Of a DNA stretch of 6,017 nucleotides, positions 1 through 6,017 are shown piece by piece (positions within the stretch are counted from its first letter, which is position 1; each line of letters starts with the position of its first letter). The position numbers and the translations under genes are program-made. A model generated the notes under the pieces. The model worked only from the letters and a program-made list of their open reading frames with translations. It made no database searches and was not told the origin of the DNA. Source of the stretch: a bacterium (GTDB lineage Bacteria > Bacteroidota > Bacteroidia > Bacteroidales > UBA932); the NCBI GenBank assembly GCA_004561775.1, contig SFUD01000048.1, positions 1 through 6,017 of the forward strand, read 5' to 3'.

Positions 1-1638
1 ATGGCGGAGGTCATAAAGGTCAACGGCAAAAATGCTTCTATCCAGGTGTATGAGAGTACACGTGGAGTAAAGGAGGGTTGCAAGGTGGAGTTTGAGGGCC
101 ATATGTTGGAGGTAATCCTTGGCCCTGGTCTGCTCTCCAGCAACTACGACGGTTTGCAGAACAATCTTGCCACAATGGAGGGAGTATTCCTCAAGAGAGG
201 AGAGTACACATCTCCGATAGATATGGATAAGGAGTGGGAGTTCACTCCAATGGCCAAGGAGGGCGATGTTGTAGTTGCCGCAGATTGGCTTGGTGAGGTA
301 AAAGAGGGATGGCTGCCTCACAAGATTATGGTACCGTTCAGCTTTAACGGCTCTTACAAAGTAAAGAGCGTGGCAAAGGCAGGCAACTACAAGGTTACAG
401 ATACCGTTGCAGTCCTTACCGATGCAAACGGCCAGGAGCATAATGTTACAATGATTCAGAAATGGCCTGTAAAGGTTGCAATTGGCGGTTACAAAGAGAA
501 GCCAAGACCTTACAGAATTATGGAGACAGGCGTAAGAATCATAGATACACTCAACCCTATAGCAGAGGGAGGTACAGGATTCATCCCTGGACCTTTCGGA
601 TGCGGCAAGACAGTGCTTCAGCACGCAATTGCAAAGCAGGGCGAGGCAGATGTGATAGTTATGGCAGCCTGCGGAGAGCGTGCAAATGAGGTAGTGGAGA
701 TCTTCACAGAGTTCCCGGAGCTCATAGACCCTCGCACAGGCAGAAAGCTTATGGAGAGAACAACAATTATCTGTAATACCTCAAACATGCCTGTAGCAGC
801 CCGCGAGGCCTCCGTATATACCGCAATGACCATTTGCGAGTACTACAGAGCAATGGGACTTAAGGCACTTCTCCTTGCAGACTCTACTTCCCGATGGGCA
901 CAGGCCCTCAGAGAGATGAGTAACCGTATGGAGGAGCTTCCTGGCGCAGATGCATTCCCTGTAGACCTTCCTGCAATCATCTCCAACTTCTATGCGCGTG
1001 CCGGCGTGGTAAAACTAAACAACGGCCAGACAGGTTCCGTAACCTTCATAGGAACCGTATCTCCTGCGGGAGGTAACCTCAAAGAGCCTGTAACAGAGTC
1101 CACAAAGAAGGCGGCGCGCTGCTTCTACGCACTCCAGCAGAACAGAGCGGACAGAAAGAGATACCCTGCGGTAGACCCTATAGACTCCTACTCAAAATAT
1201 CTGGAGTATCCGGAGATTATAGAGTATCTGGACAACAAAATCTGCAAAGGCTGGGTAGAGAAGGTAAACAAGGCAAAGAACATTGTTCTTAGAGGAAAAG
1301 AGGCATACGAGCAGATTAACATTCTTGGAGACGACGGTGTTCCAATGGAGTACCACCTAAGATACTGGAAGTCCGAGCTTGTGGACTTTATCATCCTTCA
1401 GCAGGATGCATTTGACAAGATAGACTGCTCTTGCCCTATAGAGCGTCAGAAGTTTATGTTGGAGCTGGTTCTTGACATCTGCGACAAGAATGTTGAGTTT
1501 GACAACTTTGAGGAGTGCGTATCATACTACAAGGGCCTCATAAACATTCTCCGTCAGATGAACTACTCTGAGTTCAAGAGCGAGAACTTCTACAAATTCC
1601 TTGAGCAACTAAATAACACTATCAACAATGACAACTAA
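1..1638 (+). CDS. atpA: V-type ATPase catalytic subunit A (5'-partial)
   Basis: This is the catalytic, ATP-binding subunit of the V/A-type ATPase head (V1/A1), also called NtpA. In the visible 545 residues, Walker A is GPFGCGKT at 197-204 (Lys203). The catalytic glutamate is in CGERANEV (Glu226) and Walker B is LLLAD ending at Asp294. The A-type non-homologous insert lies roughly at residues 75-155, before the nucleotide-binding core; a helical C-terminal domain follows. Lys203 and Glu226 are 23 residues apart, as in Enterococcus hirae NtpA (Lys238, Glu261). That offset implies about 35 N-terminal residues are missing here. The family is normally about 580-600 aa, and the first visible residues already align with the middle of the N-terminal beta-barrel. 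The ATG at base 1 is therefore most likely an internal methionine and the real start lies upstream. Cys201 and Cys478 match the redox cysteine pair of eukaryotic A subunits. The stop overlaps the start of subunit B, indicating cotranscription and probable translational coupling. Identity is very secure; only the start is unresolved. Confidence 0.97.
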   Translation: MAEVIKVNGKNASIQVYESTRGVKEGCKVEFEGHMLEVILGPGLLSSNYDGLQNNLATMEGVFLKRGEYTSPIDMDKEWEFTPMAKEGDVVVAADWLGEVKEGWLPHKIMVPFSFNGSYKVKSVAKAGNYKVTDTVAVLTDANGQEHNVTMIQKWPVKVAIGGYKEKPRPYRIMETGVRIIDTLNPIAEGGTGFIPGPFGCGKTVLQHAIAKQGEADVIVMAACGERANEVVEIFTEFPELIDPRTGRKLMERTTIICNTSNMPVAAREASVYTAMTICEYYRAMGLKALLLADSTSRWAQALREMSNRMEELPGADAFPVDLPAIISNFYARAGVVKLNNGQTGSVTFIGTVSPAGGNLKEPVTESTKKAARCFYALQQNRADRKRYPAVDPIDSYSKYLEYPEIIEYLDNKICKGWVEKVNKAKNIVLRGKEAYEQINILGDDGVPMEYHLRYWKSELVDFIILQQDAFDKIDCSCPIERQKFMLELVLDICDKNVEFDNFEECVSYYKGLINILRQMNYSEFKSENFYKFLEQLNNTINNDN

Positions 1639-2950
1639 AGCATTTCAGAGAATATATACAGAGCTTACCGCCATTACCAAGGCAACAGTCTCTCTAAAGG
1701 CTCAGGGAGTCTCCAACGACGAGCTGGCTACCGTAGATGGCCGTCTTGCCCAGGTGGTAAAGATTAAGGGAGACCTCATTACCCTGCAGGTATTCAAGGG
1801 AACAGAGGGCATTCCAACCAACTCGGAGGTTATCTTCTTTGGCGAACCTCCTGTTCTTAATGTAAGCGAGCAGCTTGCAGGCCGCTTCTTCAATGCCTAC
1901 GGAGACCCTATCGACGGCGGTCCTAAGGTAGAGGGAGAGCGCAGAGAGATTGGAGGTCCATCGGTGAACCCTTACAAGAGAATGATGCCTTCAGAGCTCA
2001 TTCCAACAGGTATTGCGGGCATAGACCTTAACAACACCCTTGTATCGGGACAAAAGATACCTTTCTTTGCAAACTCAGACCAGCCATATAACCAGGTAAT
2101 GGCAAATGTGGCACTCCGCGCAGATGTAGACAAGATTATCCTTGGCGGTATGGGTCTTACAAACGACGACTACCTCTACTTTAAGCAGGCATTTGAGAAT
2201 GCGGGCGCGCTTAACAAGATTATCAGCTTTATAAATACCACAGAGCAGCCTCCTGTAGAGCGTCTGCTTATTCCCGATATGGCACTTGCTGCGGCAGAGT
2301 ACTTTGCAGTGGACAAAAATGAGAAGGTGCTTGTGCTCCTAACAGATATGACCCTCTACGCAGATGCGCTCTCCATTGTAAGTAACCGTATGGACCAGAT
2401 TCCTTCAAAGGACTCTATGCCGGGTTCGCTCTACTCAGACCTTGCAAAGATTTACGAGAAGGCAGTGCAGCTTCCTGCAGGCGGTTCAATCACAATCATT
2501 GCCGTTACAACACTTAACGACGGTGATATCACCCACGCTATTCCCGATAATACAGGATACATTACAGAGGGCCAGCTCTACCTCCGTACAGATTCAGACA
2601 CAGGCAAGGTTATCATAGACCCGTTCCGTTCTTTGAGCCGTCTGAAACAGCACGTTATAGGCAAAAAGACCAGAGAGGACCACGGTCAGGTAATGAATGC
2701 CGGAGTACGTCTCTACGCAGATGCAGCCAACGCAAAGACAAAACTGGAGAATGGTTTCGACCTCTCCGACTACGACCTCCGTTGTCTGGACTATGCAAAG
2801 GACTACTCTACAAGGCTTCTTGCAATTGACGTAAACATTAAGATAGACCAGATGCTGGATACCGCTTGGGAGCTCTTCGGAAAATATTTCAAACCGGAGG
2901 AACTTGGTATCAAGCAGGAACTTATGGAAAAATATCTCAACCGGAAATAA
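1628..2950 (+). CDS. atpB: V-type ATPase non-catalytic subunit B
   Basis: This is the regulatory, non-catalytic subunit (NtpB) that alternates with A in the hexameric head and completes the catalytic sites at the A/B interfaces. The 440 aa are slightly shorter than the roughly 460 aa of E. hirae or archaeal B. An N-terminal beta-barrel spans about residues 1-75. The conserved stretch AGRFFNAYGDPIDGG follows at about 84-98. At the P-loop-equivalent position stands SGQKIPFFANSDQPYN (140-155), which lacks the GxxxxGK[ST] pattern, as expected for B. The arginine finger is probably Arg338 in FRSLSRL, matching Arg350 of E. hirae B. PSKDSMPGSLYSDL lies in the conserved PGR-type loop region of the family. 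The ATG at 1628 is chosen because it gives a complete N terminus. It lies inside the end of subunit A (11-base overlap) and has no convincing Shine-Dalgarno sequence, so reinitiation by ribosomes finishing A is the likely entry route. Confidence 0.98.
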   Translation: MTTKAFQRIYTELTAITKATVSLKAQGVSNDELATVDGRLAQVVKIKGDLITLQVFKGTEGIPTNSEVIFFGEPPVLNVSEQLAGRFFNAYGDPIDGGPKVEGERREIGGPSVNPYKRMMPSELIPTGIAGIDLNNTLVSGQKIPFFANSDQPYNQVMANVALRADVDKIILGGMGLTNDDYLYFKQAFENAGALNKIISFINTTEQPPVERLLIPDMALAAAEYFAVDKNEKVLVLLTDMTLYADALSIVSNRMDQIPSKDSMPGSLYSDLAKIYEKAVQLPAGGSITIIAVTTLNDGDITHAIPDNTGYITEGQLYLRTDSDTGKVIIDPFRSLSRLKQHVIGKKTREDHGQVMNAGVRLYADAANAKTKLENGFDLSDYDLRCLDYAKDYSTRLLAIDVNIKIDQMLDTAWELFGKYFKPEELGIKQELMEKYLNRK

Positions 2951-2959
2951 GATTAAGAG

Positions 2960-3577
2960 ATGGCAATTAAATATCAGTTCAACAAGACGTCGCTCAACGA
3001 CCTTAACAAGCAGCTGAAGGTCCGCAAGAACGCTCTTCCTACACTAAAGAACAAGGAGAGCGCCTTGAGGCTTGAGGTTAAGCGTGCCAAGACCAAGAGC
3101 GAGGATCTTTTGACACAACTGGATGCCTCTATTAAATCTTATGAATATCTGGCCGCTTTGTGGAACGAATTTGAATCCAGTCTTATCTCCGTACGGGATG
3201 TTGTGCTGGTAACCGAGAAGGTTGCCGGTGTAAAGACTCCTGGACTTAAAGAGGTTATTTACGACGTACGTCCCTTCGACCTCTTCCGCAAGCCTCTATG
3301 GTACACCAGCGGAGTGCAGATTCTGCAGAATCTTGCGCAGTTGGGCATAGAGTCGGAGATATACAAGGAGAAGATGCGCCTTTTGGACTTCTCAAGAAAG
3401 AAGACCACCCAGAAGGTAAACCTCTACGAGAAGGTTCAGATTCCGGGATACGAAGAGGCAATCAGAAAGATAAAGAGGTATATGGAGGATGAGGAGAACC
3501 TCTCCAAAGCATCCTCAAAGATAGTAAAGACAAGACACGCACAAGAAGAGGAGGAGGAGGCCCAGAACAATGATTAA
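2960..3577 (+). CDS. atpD: V-type ATPase central-stalk subunit D
   Basis: This is the rotor shaft subunit (NtpD), functionally equivalent to F1 gamma. It sits in the central cavity of the A3B3 head and transmits rotation to the membrane ring. The 205 aa match the usual family length of about 200-215. Two long basic helices, at about residues 10-75 and 125-195, are expected to form an antiparallel coiled coil. A shorter segment between them (about 80-120) contains the VAGVKTPGL and YDVRPFDLF stretches. The second helix carries the family signature around KKTTQKVNLYEKVQIPGYEE (about 147-166), which corresponds to RRVNALE-V-IP in other D proteins. The C-terminal tail is acidic (EEEEEAQNND). The start lies 9 bases after the B stop with only a weak GAG directly against the ATG, so translation probably depends on coupling to B. 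Sequence identity to archaeal D is visibly low, but length, position and the second-helix motif make the call firm. Confidence 0.95.
   Translation: MAIKYQFNKTSLNDLNKQLKVRKNALPTLKNKESALRLEVKRAKTKSEDLLTQLDASIKSYEYLAALWNEFESSLISVRDVVLVTEKVAGVKTPGLKEVIYDVRPFDLFRKPLWYTSGVQILQNLAQLGIESEIYKEKMRLLDFSRKKTTQKVNLYEKVQIPGYEEAIRKIKRYMEDEENLSKASSKIVKTRHAQEEEEEAQNND
3551..3560 (+). promoter_or_regulatory. Shine-Dalgarno-like GGAGG run before subunit I
   Basis: Overlapping GGAGG motifs at 3553-3557 and 3556-3560 end 9 bases before the ATG of subunit I. They lie inside the codons for the acidic tail of subunit D. This is the only strong SD-like sequence before any start in the window. It supports the start at 3570, although the same bases are also explained by a run of GAG glutamate codons, and Bacteroidota generally use SD signals little. 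Confidence 0.45.
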
Positions 3578-5495
3578 GAAGATGACAAAATACACCTTCG
3601 TAGTTATGAATTCGGAGGTTGAGACTTTCCTTGCCAGACTTCAGGAACTTGGCGTGGTAGATATAACCCGCAGCAGCAGGCCGGTTGATGCAAGCTCCAA
3701 AGCGCAGTTCGAACTTATCGAGCACTGCCGCCGCAGAATAGGTCAGCTTGCACTGCTTAAAGCAGCAGACGAGAAGGCCGCCGCCGAAGCCGGCAAAGCA
3801 GCCGCAGCTAGCAACTCAGTCGCATATGCAGCAGCCAAGGCAGATGCTGCCGGCGCAAGTGCTGTTGCAGAGCTGATTGCAGCCGCAGCTGCACCATCGG
3901 GAAGCGTAAAGAGCGCTGCAGCGGAGCGGGTGGCAAAGATTCCGCAGGAGGAGCTGCTGGCAGCAGTGGACAGCCTCTTTGAGAATCGGGAAAAGATTAA
4001 GGCAGAGATTGCAGAGACAAAGGCAGAACTTGCAGCAGCAGAGCCTTGGGGCAGCTTTAGCGCAGCAGACCTTGAGAAGATTGCAGCAGCAGGTCTTGTG
4101 CCGCACTTTTATATTGCATCCAAGAAGCGTTTCACTCCGCAGTGGGAGAGCGAGTATCCGCTCTACCAGCTTGGCGCTACAGAGAAGAATATCTACTTTG
4201 TTGTGCTGGCGCAGGAGGGAGAGAAGCTAAGTTTCCCTCTGCAGGAGGTGCAGTTCCCTCAAAGGGATGCAGATGCGGTGATGCTCTCACTCAAACAACT
4301 TGCAGATGATCTGGCACGTACAAATGCAGAGCTCTCTGCAATTGCGGCAGACCATATTCCACAACTGAAGGCATTCAGAGAGGAGGCTATGAGCAAAGTG
4401 GACCTCTATCTGGCGCAGAAGGGTGGAGAGACCTGCGCAGAGGAGAGCGTGGCAGTGCTTGAGGGCTTCTCTCTTGTAGAGAATGACAGCTCTCTGCAGG
4501 CAGCTCTTGAGAATGAGCCCGTTTACTACATAAATGAGCCGGCAAAAGTGGAGGATAATCCGCCTATTGCACTCAAGAACAACTTCTTTGGCAAGCTCTA
4601 TGAGCCAATTGGAGAACTCTATATGTTCCCAAGATACAATGAGCACGACCTTACCTCGTACTTTGCGCCATTCTATATGCTCTTCTTTGGCTTATGTATG
4701 GGCGACGTGGGATATGGCATAGTGCTGCTGCTCTTGGGACTCTTTGTAACATTCAAGATGAAGCAGTTTGCAAGCTACGGCAAACTTGTAGCCTGGTTGG
4801 GCTTTGGCACAATTATTATGCCTCTGCTTGGCGGAACCTTCTTTGGAGGAAAGCTCTATGAGATGTTCCCGATACCGGAGAATATTGCAAGCCTCTTCTT
4901 CTCGGATCTTAAGATGTTCTGGTTTGCAATAATCTTTGGAATAGTGCAGATAATCTTTGCAAGATTCCTGAAGGTATGTTTTGCAATATCGGACAAAAAC
5001 TACACTACCGCTTTGGGAGAGACGGGGTGGATGCTCCTCATTATCTGGTGCTCGCTCACCTACGCCTCTATGGAGGCAGGGTTTGAGGTGCCGGCCATAG
5101 TTACCTACATAGGCGCTTACGGCGGACTGGGACTCATACTCCTCTTCTCCAGCAACACAAGGAATATCTTTGTAAGACTCTTCAAGGGCGTAAGTTCGCT
5201 CTATGATATTACAGGAGTCTTTGGAGATGTGCTCTCATATATCCGACTCTTTGGTCTGGGTACAGCGGGCGGTATTCTTGGTCTTGTTGTAAACTCTGTA
5301 GCAATGCAGATGAGCGGCATACCATATCTTGGTTGGGTGCTTACCGTAATAATGCTCCTCTTTGGACATACAGCGGTACTTATGCTCTCCGCGCTGGGAG
5401 CCTTTGTACACCCAATGCGTCTTACTTTTGTAGAGTTCTACAAAAATGTAGGTTTTGAGGGTGGCGGACGCAAGTTCAGGCCACTTGGAAAATAG
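3570..5495 (+). CDS. atpI: V-type ATPase membrane stator subunit I (a-subunit)
   Basis: This is the a-type subunit (NtpI, V-ATPase 116-kDa family). Its cytosolic N-terminal half holds the peripheral stalk and its membrane half supplies the ion half-channels against the K-ring. The 641 aa fit the family (about 600-660). Residues 1-35 form the conserved opening fold (KYTFVVMNSEVETFL, LGVVDI). Residues 61-123 are extraordinarily alanine-rich, and further helical coiled-coil sequence continues to about 155. The membrane domain begins near residue 364 and contains about seven or eight hydrophobic helices, including the GDVGYG motif (378-383). The essential arginine is Arg559 in LSYIRLFGLG, equivalent to yeast Vph1 Arg735. 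A second conserved arginine is Arg617 in HPMRLTFVEFY, close to the family-typical EGGGRKFRP end. The start at 3570 overlaps D by 8 bases; a second in-frame Met at residue 5 (base 3582) is an alternative. The overlap and the GGAGG run upstream point to coupled translation with D. Confidence 0.97.
   Translation: MIKKMTKYTFVVMNSEVETFLARLQELGVVDITRSSRPVDASSKAQFELIEHCRRRIGQLALLKAADEKAAAEAGKAAAASNSVAYAAAKADAAGASAVAELIAAAAAPSGSVKSAAAERVAKIPQEELLAAVDSLFENREKIKAEIAETKAELAAAEPWGSFSAADLEKIAAAGLVPHFYIASKKRFTPQWESEYPLYQLGATEKNIYFVVLAQEGEKLSFPLQEVQFPQRDADAVMLSLKQLADDLARTNAELSAIAADHIPQLKAFREEAMSKVDLYLAQKGGETCAEESVAVLEGFSLVENDSSLQAALENEPVYYINEPAKVEDNPPIALKNNFFGKLYEPIGELYMFPRYNEHDLTSYFAPFYMLFFGLCMGDVGYGIVLLLLGLFVTFKMKQFASYGKLVAWLGFGTIIMPLLGGTFFGGKLYEMFPIPENIASLFFSDLKMFWFAIIFGIVQIIFARFLKVCFAISDKNYTTALGETGWMLLIIWCSLTYASMEAGFEVPAIVTYIGAYGGLGLILLFSSNTRNIFVRLFKGVSSLYDITGVFGDVLSYIRLFGLGTAGGILGLVVNSVAMQMSGIPYLGWVLTVIMLLFGHTAVLMLSALGAFVHPMRLTFVEFYKNVGFEGGGRKFRPLGK
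3750..3938 (+). repeat. Alanine-rich low-complexity segment within subunit I
   Basis: This segment encodes residues 61-123 of subunit I, of which about 30 of 63 are alanine, interspersed with Glu, Lys, Asp and Ser. At DNA level it is dense in GCA and GCC codons with short irregular GCAGC and GCCGC runs, but I see no exact tandem unit. It falls in the long helical hairpin of the cytosolic domain, where other family members have ordinary charged coiled coil. Its composition differs sharply from the flanking parts of the gene. The minus strand of this part reads as an artificially cysteine-rich open frame, a by-product of the GCA codons. Confidence 0.8.
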
Positions 5496-5544
5496 TGCTA
5501 ACTCTTTTAACGACAAATAAATAACAATAATAAAATTTATAATT
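5496..5544 (+). promoter_or_regulatory. A/T-rich leader between subunits I and K
   Basis: This 49-base gap is the only real spacer in the operon, since the other junctions overlap or leave 9 bases. It is strongly A/T-rich, has no Shine-Dalgarno motif, and shows no convincing hairpin or U-tract terminator. I cannot match a clear Bacteroidota promoter (TTTG with TAnnTTTG spacing) to it. An A/T-rich, unstructured leader without SD is typical of well-translated Bacteroidota genes, so it most likely serves independent, efficient translation of the proteolipid gene. An internal promoter or mRNA processing site is possible but not shown. Confidence 0.5.
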
Positions 5545-6003
5545 ATGGAAACATCAACAACATTCATCTTGGCCTACATTGGTATGGCAATTATGCTCTC
5601 ACTCACCTGCATCGGCAGTATTATTGGCGTTACAATTGGTGGTAACGCAACTATCGGTGGAATGAAGAAGAACCCGGACATCTTTGGTAAAGCTATGATT
5701 CTCTGTGCTCTTCCTTCAACACAGGGACTTTACGGATTTGCCGGCTTCTTCCTTATGCTCAGCAAACTCAAAGGAATGGAGACACTTGGTTGGGGTCCAG
5801 CACTTGCAGTAATCGCAGCCTGCGCATCACTTGGTATTGTAGGTCTCTACTCTGCACTCCGTCAGTCACAGCTTGTAGCCAACGGTGTAAACGAGATGTC
5901 AAACGGACAGGATGTATTCGGTAACACCCTTATCCTTGCCGTATTCCCAGAGCTCTACGCAATTCTTGCATTTGCTGCAACCTTCCTTGCAATCCCTGCA
6001 TAA
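5545..6003 (+). CDS. atpK: V-type ATPase proteolipid subunit K (c-subunit)
   Basis: This is the rotor-ring proteolipid (NtpK), which carries the coupling ion through the membrane. The 152 aa match the two-hairpin, V-type proteolipid (E. hirae NtpK is 156 aa). Four hydrophobic helices are visible at about residues 7-30, 46-71, 83-105 and 125-150, with glycine-rich packing in the first (GSIIGVTIGG). Only the second hairpin carries the ion-binding carboxylate, Glu136 in FPELYAIL. The other ligand positions of the E. hirae Na+ site are all present: Leu56, Thr59, Gln60 and Tyr63 in LPSTQGLYGF, and Gln107 in LYSALRQSQ. This favours Na+ over H+ coupling, as an inference from homology. The start gives the full first helix and follows the A/T-rich leader. 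The gene ends 14 bases before the window edge, so anything following it is unseen. Confidence 0.97.
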   Translation: METSTTFILAYIGMAIMLSLTCIGSIIGVTIGGNATIGGMKKNPDIFGKAMILCALPSTQGLYGFAGFFLMLSKLKGMETLGWGPALAVIAACASLGIVGLYSALRQSQLVANGVNEMSNGQDVFGNTLILAVFPELYAILAFAATFLAIPA

Positions 6004-6017
6004 TTGCAGCGGCAACT

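Noticed and set aside
1628..1638. Overlap of A and B as a possible frameshift or fusion
   Set aside because: Both proteins have intact, family-like ends, and short overlaps are normal in this operon; no slippery sequence is present.
2042..2095. Apparent loss of the P-loop in subunit B (SGQKIPFFANSDQPYN)
   Set aside because: B subunits are non-catalytic and never carry a working Walker A; this variant agrees with what I recall for Bacteroidota B proteins, so it is a lineage trait rather than damage.
3816..4106. Minus-strand open frame of 96 codons rich in Cys and Leu opposite subunit I
   Set aside because: Its composition is the reverse complement of the GCA/GCC alanine codons on the plus strand; it has no recognisable domain or start signal and lies wholly inside a firmly identified gene.
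4287..4646. Minus-strand open frame of 119 codons opposite subunit I
   Set aside because: It is a shadow frame within the I coding region with no upstream start signal, no domain and a protein composition typical of antisense reading.
5496..5544. Terminator between I and K
   Set aside because: There is no stem-loop followed by a T-run on either strand; the gap is simply A/T-rich.
5235..5567. Minus-strand open frame of 110 codons spanning the I-K junction
   Set aside because: It is antisense to the most conserved part of I, including the essential arginine region, and to the start of K; nothing supports its expression.
6004..6017. Possible start of a further feature after K
   Set aside because: Only 14 bases remain, and they hold no start codon, hairpin or recognisable motif.

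Overview
The window is one tightly packed, plus-strand stretch of a V/A-type (rotary) ATPase operon. It carries five consecutive structural genes in the order A-B-D-I-K. The sequence suggests a member of the Bacteroidota, probably Bacteroidales. The reasons are the short (about 440 aa) B subunit with an altered P-loop-like segment, the A-B-D-I-K order with no C, F or G/H gene between them, and mostly absent Shine-Dalgarno motifs with an A/T-rich leader before the last gene. Genus cannot be assigned from this alone. Base composition is moderate, and Glu codons are strongly biased to GAG.

Layout: 1-1638 catalytic subunit A, whose true 5' end lies upstream of the window; 1628-2950 non-catalytic subunit B, overlapping A by 11 bases; 2960-3577 central-stalk subunit D, 9 bases after B; 3570-5495 membrane stator subunit I (a-type), overlapping D by 8 bases; a 49-base A/T-rich gap; 5545-6003 proteolipid subunit K (c-type); 6004-6017 an uninformative tail. 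No RNA genes, mobile elements, CRISPR arrays or terminators are visible, and the minus strand shows only shadow reading frames.

Together A and B form the ATP-hydrolysing or ATP-synthesising head. D is the central shaft turning inside it. K forms the rotating membrane ring. I provides the half-channels with the essential arginine and links to the peripheral stalk. The K protein carries the full set of side chains that bind Na+ in the Enterococcus hirae K-ring, so a sodium-coupled enzyme is the best inference.

This is an ordinary, well-understood operon and I see no undescribed system. The points worth a second look are the Na+-site signature in K, an A-subunit cysteine pair matching the eukaryotic V-ATPase redox-switch cysteines, an extreme alanine-rich segment in the cytosolic half of I, and the contrasting translation signals along the operon.
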